DNA from: Leptobrachium leishanense
Lineage: Eukaryota > Chordata > Amphibia > Anura > Megophryidae
Direction of reading: 5' to 3'
DNA: 64,000 nucleotides
NCBI GenBank assembly: GCA_009667805.1
Contig: CM019064.1
Span: 381,173,120-381,237,119 of the forward strand
Part shown: one piece after another, positions 24,020 to 35,213 of the stretch
How the letters are laid out: each line of letters opens with the position of its first letter
Numbering within the stretch: position 1 is the stretch's first letter
The notes under the pieces: generated by a model
Told to the model about the DNA's origin: nothing
Database searches by the model: none
Seen by the model: only the letters and a program-made list of their open reading frames with translations
Translations under genes and position numbers: made by a program

Positions 24020-24401
24020 CAGTCAGGTCCAGAAATATTGGGACGTCGACACAATTCTAACATCTTTGGCTCTATACACCACCACAACGAAGTTGGAATG
24101 AAACAAACACAATGTGCGTTAACTGCAGACTGTCAGCTTTAATTTGAGGGTATGTACATCCAACTCAGGTGAACGGTGTAGGACTTACAGCAGTTTGCAG
24201 ATAACAAGTGGGAGGCACATCTGCAAACTGCTGTAAGTCCTACACCGTTCACTTGCGTTGGATGTACATACCCTCAAATTAAAGCTGACAGTCTGCAGTT
24301 AAAGCACATTGTGTTTGTTTCATTCCAACTCCATTGTGGTGGTGTATAGAGCCAAAGATGTTAGAATTGTGTCGATGTCCCAATATTTCTGGACCTGACT
24401 G
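24020..24401. mobile_element. Palindromic Tc1 derivative (382 bp)
   Basis: Almost the whole element is one inverted repeat: 24020-24203 mirrors 24208-24401. The ends CAGTCAGGTCCAGAAATATT and AATATTTCTGGACCTGACTG equal the terminal repeat of the Tc1 at 17.5-18.8 kb. TA flanks it. It is non-coding, could be moved by that transposase (inference), and lies in the 3' untranslated region of the Mag-like element. Confidence 0.9.
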
Positions 24402-24615
24402 TAACCTGCATGAAACTAGACCAGAGTGCAGCATAACAATGAACCGTAAAAACATGTAACATAAAACACGAAATGCTGTAAGAAATCAGTATGTGATGAA
24501 GTCGTTAGACTTTGGGTTAGGTTTGCACATTCTTCCCGATCGAGTAACAACCAGTGGGGTTTCTGAATCTGAAACCTGTTGCCTGAAATCATCATTATTT
24601 TATGGTGCATTACAT

Positions 24616-26091
24616 TCATCGTTTTGGAGTGTCATTTGGCACCGTAGCAGATGGCCGTGCTTGAGGTTCTGAAGAGACCACAGGAGCAAATGAGGCAGGG
24701 ATGGGACTGTATGATTCAGGGACTTGTAGGAGGTGACGGCGGTTTCTTACATATGTCCTGCCATCAGAGTGGACAACATAGCTGTTGGGTTGGCGGGCCT
24801 TTCCATGAACCGTAGCCAGTTTGTCAAACCCACGGGAAGTCTCCATCCGTACCACCTGCCCTGGCTCCAGAGGTGAAAGACGCCTCATCGACTTGTCATG
24901 GCTTATCTTCCCTTTCGTTTGTACCCTAAATAAAGCAGCCTGAACATCAGTCTCAACTTTAGGCAGTAGCTGTTTCGCGACCACGGGGATCAAAGTCATG
25001 GTGCAACGTGACAATAAACGTTGTGCCGGAGAAGGCATTCCATTCCGTGGTGTGTTGTGGAGGTTGAGTAGTGCTGCATAAGTGTCAGAACCATCACGGG
25101 CACATTTTGCCAGGAGCTGCTTGGCTGACCGGACACCACGCTCAGCTAGACCATTCGATCTCGGGTAGTGGGGACTGCTTGTGACATGGTGAAAATCCCA
25201 CTGGTGGGCAAAGGTCCTGAATTCTCTGCTTGAAAACAATGGCGCATTGTCAGTCATCAACTGTTGGGGAATCCCATGTGTAGAAAAGTGCCGCTTTAAT
25301 GTTGTGATCACAGTGGTGCTGGAAAGGTTTGGAAGGATGTCAAACTCCCACCAGCCAGAGTACGAATCCACTAAAACCAAGTAATGCTTGCCTTCTCACT
25401 CAAACACATCAGCTGCTGTGATGGACCACGGTTTGTCAGGGACGAGGTGCCGATGCAAGGGTTTTCTCATTTGATGCTGTCATAGAGCATTACATGGGGC
25501 ACATTTGAAAACTTCTCTTTCAATGTCACTATATACAGTGGGCCAGAACATTGTTTCACGCGCCCTACGCTTAGTGGACTCAATGCCAGGGTGACCTTGA
25601 TGGAGCTGTGACAAGTAATATTTCTGGAGAGAGTGAGGGATTACATATCTCTGACCACGCAAAATTAATCCATGATCCACCGTCAATTCATCCCTCATAG
25701 CGTAAAATGGTTGGATGTCATGCAGAATTTCCTTGAACGAGTCAGGCCACCCATTGAGAATGGTGCCCACAAGACGCTGGCAGGTAGCATCTGCCTGAGT
25801 GCTCTGCTTAAGCTCCGCAATTCTTCTGGACGACAACACCTCATCCAAAGCTAACACATCATAATCCTCAACAGCTCCAGGGTTCTCAGTGGTGGGGAGG
25901 TGTGCACGCGAAAGAGCATCAGCAACATATAGTTCACGGCCTCGTTTATAGACAACATTCAGGTTGTATCGCTGAAGCTTGAGCATCATGCGCTGGATGC
26001 GTGCAGATGCTGTGTGCAACGGCTTTCTCAGTATTGTTATGAATGGCTGATGATCCGTTTCCACAGTCACTGGGTGGCCATAGATAAACAT
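24616..26091 (-). pseudogene. Mag-like pol: RNase H C-terminus and integrase, two stops
   Basis: From 26091 the frame reads the end of RNase H (YGHPVTVETDHQPF, VADALSRAHLP). The integrase zinc finger follows (HQGHPGIESTKRRARETMFWP, CAPC), then the catalytic core (VLVDSYSGWWEFD, LMTDNAPLFSS, HYPRSNGLAERGVRSAKQ). In-frame TGA stops lie at 25480-25482 and 25396-25398. The DDE triad residues are visible (VDSYSG, TDNAP, then NGLAER). The end near 24616 shows no chromodomain. Confidence 0.9.
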
Positions 26092-28107
26092 GGAATTTCA
26101 TAAAAGCGAAAACTAGTCCTCTTACTAGATTCTTAATCAATCTGTGCATAACGAGCTTCAGTCTCAGTAAGAGCTCTTGATGTGAATGCCACAGGCCTGT
26201 CATCTTGAAGACAGACTGCACCAAGACCATGCTGCGAGGCGTCAGCAGACAATATCACCGGTTTGTGTACATCAAAATACTGTAGGACAGGTGGACTTGT
26301 CAGATGTGCTTTGAGTGTGTCCACAGCAGCAGCATGTTGTTCAGTCCAATACCAGTCAGCATCTTGGCGCAGGAGCTGGCAGAGAGGCAACGTTATCTCG
26401 CTGTAGCAGTAATTGAATTTTGAGAGATAATTGGTCATGCCAAGAAACCTCTAACGCATGTTTGTCCTCTGGGACAGGCATTTGGTGAATGGCCTTGGTT
26501 TTTTCTGGGACAGGCTTAACACCTTTTTCTGTGAGAAGGTGGCCTACATACGGCACCTCTGAAACTCTAAAGCGACATTTAGTGGGGTTGAGTTGTAGAT
26601 TGATGGCTCTGGCACGATCTAGGATACATTTAAGCCGTTTGTCATGCTCCTCAACAGAAGAGCCCCAAATAAAGATATCATCCACAACTATTTCACATGG
26701 TTGTCCGGCAAAAAGCTGTTCCATGGATCTTTGAAAGACTTCACTTCCTGTGGAAATCCCATATGGCATCCGTAAGAATTTGTATCTTCCAAATGGGGTC
26801 ATGAATGTTGTGAGTGTTGATGATTCCTCATCCAGGGGGATTTGCCAGAATTCACACTTTGCATCTAAAATACTAAAGACCTTTGCCTGTGGCATATCGG
26901 CAATTACTTGTTCCACAGTCTTTAATGGGTGGTGAAGCCTCAGGAGAGCCTTATTAAGGTGCACAGGATCAATACATATGCGTACCGTGCCATCCTTCTT
27001 TACTGCAGCTGCCATGGCAGACACCCAAGGGGTAGCCTCCTCCACTGGGGCGATGAGGCCCAGTCTAATCATCCTTTCCAGTTCATTGACAACTTTGTCT
27101 TTCATAGCCAACGGGATCCGTCGGGGGGCACACACTGTCGGGTGCACGGATTCATCCAGGCGCTTGTGATACGTGTCTGGAAGCTTGCCAATAGTGTCAG
27201 TACGAAATAGGTCCTCGTAATCAGTCATCACAGAAGCTTGTTGTTGTACAGCATGTACCTCAGAGCTGAGTTGGATGAGATTTAACCGGATGCTGTCTGG
27301 CAAGCCTAACAGGCTTTTAACATTTCTATCCACTATATGGAATAACAACGTGCCTCTTGAAAGATCCAAGGTAGTAGTGCCCAATGTCTGAATTGTTTGT
27401 CCTCCATAAGCTATCAGGTTTACTTTATTTGACTGGTCAATTTGGGCACGAGGGTCAATGCTTTGCAGTGTGGATAGGGACATGACATTACATTTAGCAC
27501 CAGTGTCAATTTTCAGCTTAACCTGCGTGTTACATGTGGTTGACAGGGTGGTGAATATTTCTCCTCTATTTGCAAGTAGGTCCACACTTTCACAATGAAA
27601 ACCATCTCGGGAATAATCACTTTCCACTTCATTTATTCTGTGTACATATTTCTTTTTATTTCCACGAAATGGCGGCATCCACGCACCTGTAATTGGAGGC
27701 TTGGATCTGCAGCACTTCGCAAAATGATTCCATTTGTTGCACAGGTTCCAGCGTTTATTAAAAGCTGGGCACTTGGTGCGCTCAGTGCCATGCTCGCCAC
27801 CACAGTTACCGCATTGTTGTTCATGCTGCTGCACCGCAAATACTTCTGTCTCTTTTTTTAGTTCCTTAGTAACCTTGTCAGAACGCTCAAATGACATACA
27901 TGTTCTGACAGCAGAGTCCAGTGTCAGGTCTTTTTCCCGCAATAACTGAGCACGAACTGCATCATTGTGGATTCCACAGACAATTCTGTCACGTAATAGT
28001 TCATCGGTTAATGCACCAAAATCACATATTTTAGCCAGCAGTCTCAATGTGGCCACATAGGATTGAATTCCTTCATCAGATTTTTGAGCCATCATGTTAA
28101 ATGCATG
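26092..28107 (-). pseudogene. Mag-like gag-pol: nucleocapsid, protease, reverse transcriptase, RNase H start
   Basis: The order along the minus strand is: nucleocapsid with one full zinc knuckle (CGNCGGEHGTERTKC) and a second knuckle whose first Cys reads Trp (RWNLCNKWNHFAKCC); aspartic protease (KIDTGAKCNVMS); reverse transcriptase (VKKDGTVRICIDPVHLNKAL, catalytic VVDDIFIW); and RNase H (LSADASQHGLGAV). Frameshifts lie near 26445 and between about 26095 and 26135. The frame's first residues before 28107 derive from the inserted solo LTR, not from gag. Confidence 0.9.
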
Positions 28108-29043
28108 TGTAGCGCTCACTCCCGGAGGAGCTGCTGAATTTAACCTCGGGTTAGTCTCCCTGCACTAGGGAATAAATATACACCAGCACTGTTGTGGATT
28201 TTATAATTTATATACTTTACTGGTCTCAAAGCGGCATATATAATGTAAGCACGGTATATAGAAAACAGGATTTCGTAATGCGAGAAACGTGCAGCGGTAA
28301 AAGAAAAGTTTAACCCCTTCGTTTCTGGAGTGTAAGTCCCGTGCAGGTTATGTCCCAAAAAGTGTGTGTGTGTGTGAGCTCAGATACCCGGGTACTATAT
28401 TCGACTGGCCAGTGAATGGATTTAATAAATCTTCCACTAGTCACGTTGGGGCCCTGTAGATTTAAGCAATACTGCAGCGTGCTTCGTTAAACTTTGACTG
28501 TGGCCTGGAAGGCCTCTCACCCATCCGCCAGACAATCTGTTCCGCTGCCCGATCAAGGACGCCGCTCCACTGAATTATACTGGGACTCTGTGCCACCGGA
28601 TACGCTTCTCCTGCTTGTCCGTCTTGTTTAACAGGATCTACGGCCTACCGCCTGCACTCCCAGTGGATCATCGCGGTCTCCTAACTCGGGGTCCAATCTG
28701 GAACTCTGTGTCTGTGCAAAACCTCTCAGCGGTGGATTACTAGGTCTCTGGCAAGTCACTGTATCGATCCCCAGCGTCGGCAAGGCAGCGCCTGCTCTCC
28801 GGCCTGGTAACAATCGCTCACAGTCTCATGTGCGTCTTACTCTGTTCACCCCTCGGCTCACACTGGCTCTCCTTCCACGAGGCTGCGGATGTCCTTTCCT
28901 CCTTCCCACCCACTTCCTGTCTCTGCCCCAAAGCATGCTGGAAAACGTAGTCCCATTGTGTCCAGTATAGTTTACATTGTGCTTGCCTCCCTCTGGAGGC
29001 CAAAACTGAGCAATACAGCAACAGAGTTTTAAACAGCACTACA
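28108..29043 (+). mobile_element. Solo LTR, type 2 (in gag of the Mag-like element)
   Basis: It begins TGTAGCGCTCACTCCCGG and ends AGCACTACA, with CATG on both sides (28104-28107 and 29044-29047), a 4-bp target duplication. The gag reading frame is continuous across the site if one CATG is removed. It is homologous along its length to 38653-39623. No internal genes remain, as expected after LTR-LTR recombination. Confidence 0.85.
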
Positions 29044-29329
29044 CATGTCTGTCCATTATCACATTCCATTCAGGTAGACAGTTGTCATCAATTTTCTTGA
29101 TTAACACATCAGGGTCCTCTTTGTCCTCACTCTCTTGAAAGTGAAATGATTCATATTTATCCAGTGCATCTGAACCAGCGAAATTGAGAAGTGTAAGCTT
29201 GTACCTTTTCAATTTGTCTGAAAGTCCAGCTTTGCTGTACATGTCTCATTCTCTCCTGAATTTCAGCCAGTTGTTAGCAATGTCGTTATCAAAGACAAGC
29301 GCTTCTATGCGTCTTAGATTTTGAGCCAT
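29044..29329 (-). pseudogene. Mag-like gag N-terminus
   Basis: An ATG at 29329-29327 (MAQNLRRIEALVFDNDIANN) is followed by an in-frame TGA at 29248-29246. The frame then reads KLTLLNFAGSDALDKYESF, typical of capsid N-terminal regions. The protein is cut at 29047 by the solo LTR and continues at 28107. Confidence 0.8.
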
Positions 29330-29359
29330 GATTCCTCAGCAATCTCACTTCTGATACCA

Positions 29360-29540
29360 TGTAGATCTTCACAAACAACGATGGAGTCACTGGGTAAGCT
29401 TTATGAAGAACTGCTTTATTCTCCTGGAATTCTGTGTGTGTGAGCCTCTACTTCCTGTTTCTTCTAAGACCCTTACACTTCCTGTCTCCACCTCCATGTC
29501 TCCACACAGCTATGTATAAATGCAACACACATATTCTACA
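29360..29540 (-). mobile_element. 5' LTR of the Mag-like element, with adjoining primer-binding site
   Basis: On the minus strand it starts TGTAGAATATGTG and ends GATCTACA. The next bases, TGGTATCAGAAGTGAG, sit where the tRNA primer-binding site belongs. A TATA-like TTTATACATAG lies near its start. The downstream gag ATG is about 30 bp away. Confidence 0.85.
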
Positions 29541-29545
29541 GCCCT

Positions 29546-30643
29546 GACTGAAATATTGGGCAGCTAAGCCGCTTGCCAACAAGTAGAACAAAATTAAATG
29601 TACTTCCCTTTTGTCTTCAGGGTTTTTGCTTCCTTCCCCGCTGTAGCCAGCACACAGACTGTCCTCTCAGAGGGGTCCACCTCTCCTATAACGGCAGCAC
29701 AGACTTACACATCCACTTTTATTTAACCCTATAGGGGGAAAGGGAGTCCTCCAACCGCCTGCTGATGAACCTGTGGTCTACCACACTGCCCCTAATAACA
29801 CTGTCACAATATATATATTATTAAGATAATACTGAAATTATTAAGATAATACTTAAACATGTCTTAATAACAAATTTCAGTGTGGGTTGGAGAGTTGAGA
29901 GTGTGGTGACAATGCTTCATTATGGTCAATTATGGTGGTGAGTTAATATCTTTCTACAGTTATTTTTTTCGAAGGACTTGACCAATGATTTTAAGTAATC
30001 AGAAAGCCATGGAGGAAGTACATCCCAACAGCTTTGTTACCATCCATGGACGATAATAATTGCCACCTACTCTCATGAGAACTGTGAAAATGCCATTCTA
30101 AGGACTCTAAGAACCATGTAGGTGTAGACACAAGCAATTCAGCTGTAGAAGCCAAGTTGTGTTGTGCAGTGTCAATTAAGGTGATTGCTTACAGAAATAT
30201 TGTCTGAGGCAGGAGCATTAGCCAGTGTCTCCTGATGCATTTAGCCAAGCCAACAAGTACAACTTGGAGACTACAGCTAAGTTACCTTGTCGCATCTACT
30301 CAGCCCTAAGTTTACATACTTACCTACAAGCATCCAAGGACTTTGCTTTAGATATTGTCTTTATAGGGCCACAACTAAACTTAACTTATTTCTGAAGCAG
30401 CTTGTCAAACACACCTTGAGTAAAATGCGCTATGATTATTTCATTCACTTTTATTTTTCAATGTAAAATATCAGTGTATTATTTCCAACTGAACATTTAA
30501 ATTAAATGAATTTCCAATATTTAGAAGTATACATGATTGCCCTTACTCCTATAAAATTCTCTTTTTATTTAACTTTATAGAATTATTTAGAGCAATATAA
30601 CGAATTCTGTATATATGTAGTATATGTCTAGAGCATTGTACAT
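29546..30643. other. No recognisable feature
   Basis: A short duplicated AT motif (TTATTAAGATAATACTGAAA) is seen near 29820-29860. No gene or element was identified in the rest. Confidence 0.5.
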
Positions 30644-31190
30644 ACCGTAGATACTCGAGTATAGAGCGACCCGAATATAACACGATGGATAGAGATTTAT
30701 TATATAAATGAGAGAATACTCAAGACTCGAATATAACGATAGGAGCAAAATTTTACTGTACTGGTAAACAATTAATATCCTTCCAGATTCTCTTATCACA
30801 GTCAGGCTGCCCCTCAGGTCAGGGTGTTCTGCTCTAGAATGATTGCAGTTGTTACTTACATGACGCCGCCGGCCACCCGTCTTCTTTACTAGCGATTAGA
30901 TGGCCGGCGGAAAAAAGCGAGGTGAATGATTGGCTTAAACCGAGCGTGCCCTCTGGCCGTGATGGATCCCAAATCTCTCGAATCTGGGAGTTCCTGAAGT
31001 GTTTGCAAGCATCAGGGAGCCCGCATTCACTTCAGCGAGACTACTGGAACTTCTGGGAGACTTGGGATCCAGAGCAAGGCAAGTTTTTTTTTTTACAAGT
31101 GGTGCAGTTGTTGCGAATATAACGCAACCCCTCTAATTTTAAGGTAAATTTTTGTCACCAAAATCTAGCGGTATACTCGAGTAAACCATT
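30644..31190. repeat. Putative non-autonomous DNA element with TACTCGAGTATA ends
   Basis: The left side reads CCGTAGATACTCGAGTATAG and CCCGAATATAAC. The inverse of the right side reads GGTTTACTCGAGTATACCGC and GTTATATTCG, so the ends share motifs in inverted order. A GC-rich module (about 30880-31080) inside is also present, inverted, at about 56822-56925. The exact boundaries and superfamily are unresolved. Confidence 0.5.
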
Positions 31191-31902
31191 TCAGAATCTC
31201 AGTATGAGTCACGGTGTTTCTTAAAAATCTAATTTAAGTATTAACCACACTACATTACTGACACAAACTTAAGCGTCCAGATTGGATTCATAAACCCATT
31301 GAACCATTAACATAAATGCTTGCAGTGTCGATGCACATGTACATGTTGCAGTTGCATCAATGTATTTTACCTGGCAGGTTGCTGCAGCTTTCTTTTATTT
31401 AACGCATATCACTTGTGTCTTGGAAAATATTTTCACTAAAAGGCTCAGAATTATCATATGCTAAAGTTGACATGACATACACCGTGATTAATTTATGGAA
31501 TTCAGATTATTAACCACAGGGACGTAATGTAACGTGGCCTGAATGTTACCTTGTGTCTAGCTGCTTCTTCATACTTTCTTCTCAACCTGCCATGAAAGCC
31601 TGAGGGCATACAGTCAGCAATTACATCTATTCAAGATCGCAATCCTTTTTAGCTAAAATATGTAGGTAACAAGTGCCCAGGAGGAGTTATTTTTCACTGA
31701 AATATGTACATCGGACAGTTTGACACTTTGCCTATCAACAATGTCAATAAGGTTGCTATTTGGAACGCTAATATCTTTCGTCTCCTGTTATGGATTTATA
31801 TGTTTTGTTAATTTGAATAATGTCCCTCTATTTTAAATAAAAATTAACGCGTCAGCAATGGTCACTGCTTTCTCACTAATATATGTAGGGATTGAAGACT
31901 AT
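31191..31902. other. No recognisable feature
   Basis: Apparently ordinary intergenic DNA. Confidence 0.5.
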
Positions 31903-32082
31903 CAGGGTTATTCAGAGAAAGGTGAAAATCAGGAGAACTGGCAGGAGAAGAGAACAATCTAGACCAAATAGTCGATTTGGAAAGTGAGATAAATGGGAGA
32001 ATTTTTCTGGTTTGGCTATTTGACCTAGAATTTTCACTTCTCCGGTCATTCTCCTGAGTTTCACCTTTCTTGAATAGACCTG
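31903..32082 (+). mobile_element. MITE-B copy 2
   Basis: It begins CAGGGTTATTCAGAGAAAGG and ends TTCTTGAATAGACCTG, and it is similar throughout to 15778-15959. TAT precedes it, but the right flank no longer matches, so the target duplication has decayed. Confidence 0.7.
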
Positions 32083-33138
32083 TCGAACTTACTATCAACT
32101 TAAACTGGCTTAGAGAAGAGGGCTACAAAAAAAGGTAATAATTTCTCAGCATTACCAATCAGGATTGCAAATATTCTCTTCTGATTTTAAAGTCCAAGCT
32201 CCCTGGTCAAAACAGTCATCATTTCCAATAATTCAGTTAAAAATCCATTTAATTACATATTTTCCCAAAAATCTACATTGGCGTAAAGAGTACAAGCTCA
32301 GCAGCCTCCCTGCAAATGTTAGATTAAATACTCAGGGTAGGGTTCCCAAATCCTGAACCAGTATGAGTAATAATTATTATCATCATTATAGTTTCTGTAG
32401 CAATTTACAATAAAGCGCGGGCAATTAAACTAACACAATTACAAGCAAGTTTAGGAACCAGAGGCAAGAGATGTAGAAGATGGCCTTGCTCAGATGAGTT
32501 TATAATCTAAGGGAGTTGCGGTGGAGGAAAACAAGAGGAGTTACCATCGTATTAGTGGTGCCAGTTGCTACTATGTACCAGAAATGGTGATTGAATACTA
32601 GTAATGCAAGGTATGAAACCTATAATGATGTAGGAACGGGAGGTGAGGAGATGGATTAGTCAGGAATATGATTTGCTAATCTGGCAAAAAATAGAGGGCT
32701 TTCCTGAAGGACCAAAGATTCGATTAATTATACATCCTCCTGCTTGTAAATCTAACAGTAATAATTTACTGAGTAAAGATTAGAGAGCTACATAAGAACC
32801 ATTATATAAACAGAATTAAAATAACCAACTTGCCCTCCACAAGCCTAAAATGTTTTCTGTAGCCCATGATCCTGCAATCCCATCAGCTGCCTCAGGGTTG
32901 CATCGATCTGCTGGTTTCAAGCTCCTTCTGGGATTCAGTGTGTGCAGCCCTTTCACTGAACCCATAGAAAGGGGGAAAGAGCATTTCTGGCAAAATATGT
33001 CACTCTTCCTATGTCATGAAGAGAGATCTTCCTATAAGACATTCAAATACCTGCCTAGTTTTTGCACCTGCATCACACAAACTAAGCAATTCTGTTAGAA
33101 TCTCATTGTGGGGCCGGATGTAACCGTGTAATAAGCAT
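32083..33138. other. Mostly unassigned; diverged LINE-Y-like tail near 32395-32530
   Basis: The stretch GAGTTTATAATCTAAGGGAG with an AATTTACAATAAAGCGC block resembles a decayed minus-strand LINE-Y 3' UTR. The remainder shows no gene or element. Confidence 0.4.
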
Positions 33139-33212
33139 CTCAATGTTCTTGAACCCAGGACATACTTGAAAACAAGAGAAATCTCAATGTATCCTTCCTG
33201 GTAAAATACTTT
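33139..33212 (+). mobile_element. LINE-X 3' tail fragment
   Basis: CAATGTTCTTGAACCCAGGA to TTCCTGGTAAAATACTTT. It is cut at 33212 by the next element; the AT tail resumes near 33882. Confidence 0.7.
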
Positions 33213-33878
33213 GGGCCCTATTACAATCATCACGCTAAAACGGGGACGCTAAGGAGGAAAACCTGCGCCTGCGGGTTTCTCCTTGGCGTCCCTGTTTTAG
33301 CTTGATATTACAGGGCCGGCGCTAATCCAGCGCTAAGCGCCACTGCGAGCATCCCCTCCGTGGAGTCCTTAGGACTCCATTGAGGCCTCCACTGCTGGTC
33401 ACATGACCTGCAGGATCTCGCCTCTCGTGAGATCCAGCAGGTCGGCAGAGTGATCGCAAAGGGAGATGGGGACTTTTTTCCCCCAGTCTCCCTCTGCTCC
33501 TGGCGGCAAGAAGAAGGGGATCGAACCGCTGTTCTCGTCGCTTGGATGAGAGATGAGTATGTGATTTTTGGGGGTTTTTTCAGCTGGTGCTGACTGATTC
33601 CACAGAAGCAGTATCCGTTAGCAACAGCTCCAAGCTGTGGGTAACTTTAGAGTTAACTGCAGCGGGACGTAACACTTTGCGCTCCCCATGTTAAGCATAG
33701 GGAGCGCAAAGTACAGTAAGCTCGCACTGAAAATCACAAGATCCGAATCGCTAACGGATTTTTTAACGTGTTAGCATTTGAATTGTAATATGGTGCGCCC
33801 GCGCTAGATCCACTTAACATAACTTTAACGCTCACACAGTTAAGCGCGAACGTTAGCGTTAAGAATGTAATAGGGCCC
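33213..33878. mobile_element. PIF/Harbinger-like non-autonomous element, 666 bp
   Basis: The ends GGGCCCTATTACA and TGTAATAGGGCCC are perfect inverted repeats. TTT lies on both sides (33210-33212 and 33879-33881). The interior shows mirrored blocks (TTTGCGCTCCC ... GGGAGCGCAAA; TCTCGCCTCTCGTGAGAT). It is related to the DNA at 47199-50728. No transposase. Confidence 0.75.
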
Positions 33879-33994
33879 TTTTAAAATATATAAATAAATC
33901 TCAGAAACTCTCTACATTTTAGGTTTGTGTGAGAGGTACTCACTACACCTCCTTCAAACTGTTTTCTAAGGTGGGTTTCATTTTATTAGTTTAA

Positions 33995-35209
33995 CCCTTT
34001 CACTGCTGAGGCATTTCCCGCCTCTGTGCTGAGCTCATTTTTACCGGTTTTGCTCATCATGTTTAAACGTGTTTTGAAGGCTTATTTTAGTATATGACCC
34101 AGACATATTAAATATCGTTCTTTCCGTCAGACTCGGCAGATTCATAATATGTCATTATTATATGTATACGTCATGACCAGTCTGTATATTATAACAAAAA
34201 ATGCAATAAAATATGAATTTTCAATAATTTACAACATGTAAAGTGTTTTTTTTTTACATTTTCACATGCGAGCAATTGCGGTTATATTTTGTATGGGGTG
34301 CGCTTGCTAAAAAAATTAGAAATGGGGTCTCGTTACATATTTTTTTTTGGGAAAATTACGCGATTTTTAACAAACGCACCGCATACAAAAATCGTTAGTG
34401 CAGCATCATTGTTCACATTATAATTGAAAAGGGAACAATATTGCTGCATTAACAAACCAAAAAAAAGAAAAAAACTTGTTTATTTTTTTTTTATAATTTG
34501 TTTTTAAATATTTTTTATTTTTATTTTTAATTTTAATTTTTTTAAAAAAACTTTTTTCACAGTCGTGTTTGGTATCGTTGGAACAGCCATGCTCTGGCCG
34601 ATCCAACAGTACCAAACTTTAACCCCTAGCTGCCACGGATCGGGAGATAGGGGTTCCAATGGTGGCAGCTAGGGGTTAACTCCAGGCCTGGCGTCATCGT
34701 GCTATGCACGATGACGCCAGTCCTCAGGGGGAGTTCCCGGAGGCTTGGCCGACATCCAAGATGTCAGCCAGCTCCGGGAAAGGATCACGAACCGGCGCTT
34801 TTCAGCGCCGATTCGTGATCCGGCTCCCCAGGGGTTAATGACAGCCACCGTTTGGAAGGGCAGGCTGTGCCCTTCCAAACGGTGCCTGGCATTAAGCTCA
34901 GGACCCCCGCGATCGGGAGGGAGAGAGGTCCGAAGGACCTCCCCCCTCCCTTTCAGGCGCCTCCTCCGCACACGCGGGGGGGCGCCTGAAATAGATGTCA
35001 TCGCGCCACCGCGATTACATCTATTGTGCCCGCGGCAGTCCCGGATTGACGGGCTGACATCCAAGATGTCAGCCCGCACCGGGGGGCACAGCGATCGGCC
35101 GGAATCCGGCCGATCGCAGGCTGCTTCGGGAGGAGACGCCCAGCGCGTCCTCCGCAGCCAACCCTTCCTGCGGCAGGACGCGCTGAGCGCGTCCTCCGCA
35201 GCGAAGTGG
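33995..35209 (+). mobile_element. TTAA element with hairpin array, copy 1
   Basis: It is flanked by TTAA (33991-33994 and 35210-35213). The ends CCCTTTCACTGC and GCAGCGAAGTGG form an imperfect 12-bp inverted repeat. The left half is AT-rich with the conserved hairpin (34394-34455). The right half (34620-35205) is GC-rich and consists almost wholly of successive short palindromes. It carries no transposase; the TTAA duplication fits piggyBac- or Kolobok-type mobilisation. Confidence 0.85.
34620..35194. repeat. Array of about eleven hairpins
   Basis: Palindromes by eye: 34620-34678, 34690-34718, 34751-34764, 34782-34821, 34847-34882, 34926-34940, 34952-34990, 34990-35025, 35051-35075, 35091-35117 and 35176-35194. 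Examples are GCGTCATCGTGC/GCACGATGACGC and GGACGCGCTGAGCGCGTCC. The order is kept in the second copy (60375-60955). Confidence 0.9.
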
Positions 35210-35213
35210 TTAA

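Larger units (their letters stand above)
23810..29540 (-). mobile_element. Mag-like Ty3/gypsy LTR retrotransposon, full length, nested insertions
   Basis: Two short LTRs (23810-23988 and 29360-29540) enclose gag and pol on the minus strand, and GCCCT is duplicated on both sides (23805-23809 and 29541-29545). The domain order gag-zinc knuckle-protease-RT-RNase H-integrase is that of Ty3/gypsy. The two-knuckle nucleocapsid and very short LTRs suggest the Mag clade. It is broken by at least three stops, about three frameshifts and a solo LTR in gag. Without its insertions it would be about 4.4 kb. Confidence 0.9.
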
